Assembly: GCA_900320845.1 (NCBI GenBank)
Contig: ONTS01000008.1
Coordinates: 1 to 64,000 of the forward strand
Length of the DNA stretch: 64,000 nt
Direction of reading: 5' to 3'
Source of the DNA: an uncultured Prevotellaceae bacterium
Lineage (GTDB): Bacteria; Bacteroidota; Bacteroidia; Bacteroidales; Bacteroidaceae
Shown: in pieces, positions 62,519 through 64,000 of the stretch
How positions within the stretch are numbered: the stretch's first letter is position 1
Layout of the letters: each line of letters starts with the position of its first letter
Made by a program: the position numbers and the translations under genes
The notes under the pieces: model-generated
Told to the model about the DNA's origin: nothing
Databases searched by the model: none
What the model saw: only the letters and a program-made list of their open reading frames with translations

Positions 62519-63142
62519 ATGTACACCATCATAGACCGTGAAAATTGGCCGCGCCGTGAGATATATGAGCTATTCGAGAATAGCAAGAGCCCGCATTACA
62601 TGGTATCGGGATATATCGATGTTACCCGTGTACTGGCATTCAAGCGCGAGCATAACCTCTCATTCTATCTTACTTTAGTTTACCTCACCACACAGACTGT
62701 TAATGCCATCGACAACTTCCGCATGCGTGTCGTGGATGGAAAGCCTGTCATCTACGATAAGATACATCCCAATTTCACGCACAAGCGCAGTGACGAAGAA
62801 CTCTATCATATTTACACTGGATTGTTTGAGGGACCACTCGAAGAATGGGTGAGACGTACCTCGGAAGCCATTGCCGGACAACACCAGCTGTTTGGTGGCG
62901 AACCCCACATGCCTAACGTGGTGTATTGTTCTTGCAATCCCTCCGTTGATGCCACTGCAATGAGCAACCCCAATCTAGACAATCCAGAAGATGCTATTCA
63001 GCGAATAAACTGGGGAAAGTATGTGCAGCGCGACGGCAAATGGATGATCAATGTCTCTGTAACACCCAACCATCGCTTCGTGGATGGTTATCATGTGGGG
63101 CTGTTCTTCAAACATCTTCAGCATCTCATCGATAACTTATAG
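62519..63142 (+). CDS. chloramphenicol-acetyltransferase-like protein
   Basis: 207 residues of the CAT fold. The start (IIDRENWPRREIYELFENS) and the motif PNHRFVDGYHVGLFF, with the catalytic His and the structural Asp-Gly, match the family. It is slightly shorter than classical CatA. Housekeeping context (6 bp after dedA, no mobile element) suggests a native acyl-CoA-dependent acetyltransferase rather than an acquired resistance gene. The acceptor is unknown. Confidence 0.88.
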   Translation: MYTIIDRENWPRREIYELFENSKSPHYMVSGYIDVTRVLAFKREHNLSFYLTLVYLTTQTVNAIDNFRMRVVDGKPVIYDKIHPNFTHKRSDEELYHIYTGLFEGPLEEWVRRTSEAIAGQHQLFGGEPHMPNVVYCSCNPSVDATAMSNPNLDNPEDAIQRINWGKYVQRDGKWMINVSVTPNHRFVDGYHVGLFFKHLQHLIDNL

Positions 63143-63194
63143 TATTATAGCGTCACGATAATGTCGCTTACCTATGATCAAGATGTAAAAATAT

Positions 63195-63222
63195 CAGCGA
63201 GATACCACACGGTGCCTCGCTG
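63195..63222. terminator. terminator between convergent CAT-like and rubrerythrin genes
   Basis: CAGCGAG / CTCGCTG (63195-63201, 63216-63222) with an additional inner TACC / GGTG stem and 4-nt loop. A-rich upstream sequence gives a U-tract for the minus strand. Confidence 0.72.
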
Positions 63223-63275
63223 CTTCTTTCTGCCAGTAGCAACGCAGTTCAGTCGTTGCTCAATAGGCCGATTTC

Positions 63276-63833
63276 TTATTTGCCAAAGTAGCGCTTGAGC
63301 AGTCCGGCAAAGCCTGCGCCATGACGTGCTTCGTCCTTAGCCATCTCGTGAACAGTGTCGTGGATAGCGTCAAAGCCAGCAGCCTTAGCATTCTTGGCAA
63401 TACGGAACTTGTCTTCGCAAGCACCAGCCTCAGCAGCAGCGCGCTTCTCCAGGTTTGTCTTGGTGTCCCATACACACTCACCGAGCAATTCGGCAAAGCG
63501 TGAAGCGTGGTCAGCCTCTTCAAAAGCATAGCGCTTGAAAGCCTCAGCAATCTCGGGATAACCCTCACGGTCGGCCTGACGAGCCATGGCAAGGTACATG
63601 CCAACTTCGCCGCACTCGCCGTTGAAGTGGTTGCGCAGGTCTTGAATCATTTCCTCGCTAACGCCTTCGGGTTTGCCGTCACCAATCTTGTGAACGGTAG
63701 CATATTCGGGAGCTTCGTCTTCATTCAACTCCTTGAACTTGCTTGCAGGAGCTTTACATACGGGACACTGTTCGGGAGCTTCGGTTCCTTCGTGGATGTA
63801 ACCACATACGGTGCAAATAAATTTTTTCTTCAT
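63276..63833 (-). CDS. reverse rubrerythrin (NADH peroxidase-type)
   Basis: 185 residues with a rubredoxin-like domain first ([19 protein letters not shown]) and the di-iron ferritin-like domain second ([46 protein letters not shown]). This is the reverse of classical rubrerythrin and corresponds to the reverse rubrerythrin of strict anaerobes, which reduces H2O2 and O2. It lies 95 bp downstream of a Fur/PerR-family gene on the same strand. Confidence 0.94.
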   Translation of the reverse strand: MKKKFICTVCGYIHEGTEAPEQCPVCKAPASKFKELNEDEAPEYATVHKIGDGKPEGVSEEMIQDLRNHFNGECGEVGMYLAMARQADREGYPEIAEAFKRYAFEEADHASRFAELLGECVWDTKTNLEKRAAAEAGACEDKFRIAKNAKAAGFDAIHDTVHEMAKDEARHGAGFAGLLKRYFGK

Positions 63834-63928
63834 GATGTTTTTGTTTTTTGTGTTAATAAATGAGGTTGTTGATTTACTATCTTGCTTGATACATAGTCTG
63901 TGTTCCGTCTGACCTGTGTCGTAACAGT

Positions 63929-64000
63929 TTAGTTTTCATTCTTCTTACAATCCTTACACACTCCTCTGTAATAGAGTTGTACACTGTTGACGTCATGTCC
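63929..64000 (-). CDS. Fur/PerR-family regulator, C-terminal end only
   Basis: The minus strand from 64000 to the stop at 63929 encodes 23 codons, [18 protein letters not shown] followed by KKNEN. The segment with a C-x2-C pair is characteristic of the C-terminal zinc site of Fur-family proteins, and the LYYRGVC form is typical of PerR-like members. The rest lies outside the window. Position directly upstream of a peroxide-reducing rubrerythrin supports a peroxide-sensing role. Confidence 0.75.
   Translation of the reverse strand, partial: GHDVNSVQLYYRGVCKDCKKNEN

Noticed and set aside
62519-63142. Acquired chloramphenicol resistance gene
   Set aside because: There is no mobile element or compositional shift, and it is tightly packed behind dedA, so it is more likely a native acetyltransferase.

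Overview
The window looks like chromosome of a Bacteroidota member, most probably a Prevotella-like organism. The evidence is a recurring -7 promoter box of the form TAnnTTTG (for example before engB, tRNA-Leu, greA, pepD, hppA and mltG), a BspA-type leucine-rich-repeat protein, DUF1573 and DUF4421 proteins, a bacterial alpha-2-macroglobulin, methylmalonyl-CoA pathway genes (MeaB and the epimerase), a membrane pyrophosphatase, ribonuclease Y, a reverse rubrerythrin, and secreted proteins ending in a short G(I/V)Y...(K/R)(K/V) tail. There are about 54 protein genes or gene remnants and one tRNA.

Layout. 1-8.6 kb: end of one ispH, cmk, a TrmH-type methyltransferase, then on the minus strand a small acidic protein, a frameshifted BspA-like protein, an MltF-type transglycosylase, an ABC-F ATPase and engB. 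8.8-9.5 kb: tRNA-Leu(CAA) with promoter and terminator, then a gene-free stretch with five tandem 22-bp units. 9.5-21.7 kb: a DNA-modification and defence island, all on the minus strand and visibly more A+T-rich than its flanks from about 14 to 21 kb. In transcription order it holds an eroded ATPase remnant, a cytosine-C5 methyltransferase, a double-GHKL-domain histidine kinase, a receiver-domain protein, two more cytosine-C5 methyltransferases, an McrB-like AAA+ protein, a LlaJI-like nuclease, Vsr, and a truncated AlbA_2/Schlafen-type gene. 21.9-28.9 kb: mixed housekeeping and surface genes, including a frameshifted menA-like prenyltransferase, greA and two redox proteins. 29-48.4 kb: a long plus-strand run with the A2M protein, DUF1573, MeaB, a second and complete ispH, panB, a GHL10 glycosidase-like protein, an IspD-SDR fusion next to LicD, pepT, a KefB-like antiporter and a secreted Ntn-hydrolase. 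48.4-64 kb: nth, ompH, pepD, hppA, a zap-rny division/RNA-decay operon, mce, mltG, glnS, TPR, DedA and CAT-like genes, reverse rubrerythrin, and the tail of a Fur/PerR regulator running off the window edge.

The most interesting material is the island. The methyltransferase pair, McrB-like ATPase and PD-(D/E)XK nuclease have the gene content of a LlaJI-type restriction-modification system, and Vsr fits as repair for deaminated 5-methylcytosine. Upstream of it is a tightly coupled trio: a third cytosine methyltransferase, a protein carrying both a MORC/Hsp90-like ATPase and a histidine-kinase core, and a receiver protein with an unassigned C-terminal domain. I cannot match this trio to a named defence system, and it is my main candidate for something undescribed. 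A second good lead is the IspD-SDR/LicD pair, which parallels the CDP-ribitol synthase and ribitol-phosphate transferase logic known from Haemophilus capsule and human dystroglycan. Several non-coding repeat families (a dispersed hairpin element in four copies, a 22-bp tandem array, and three promoter-proximal direct repeats) are reported separately.
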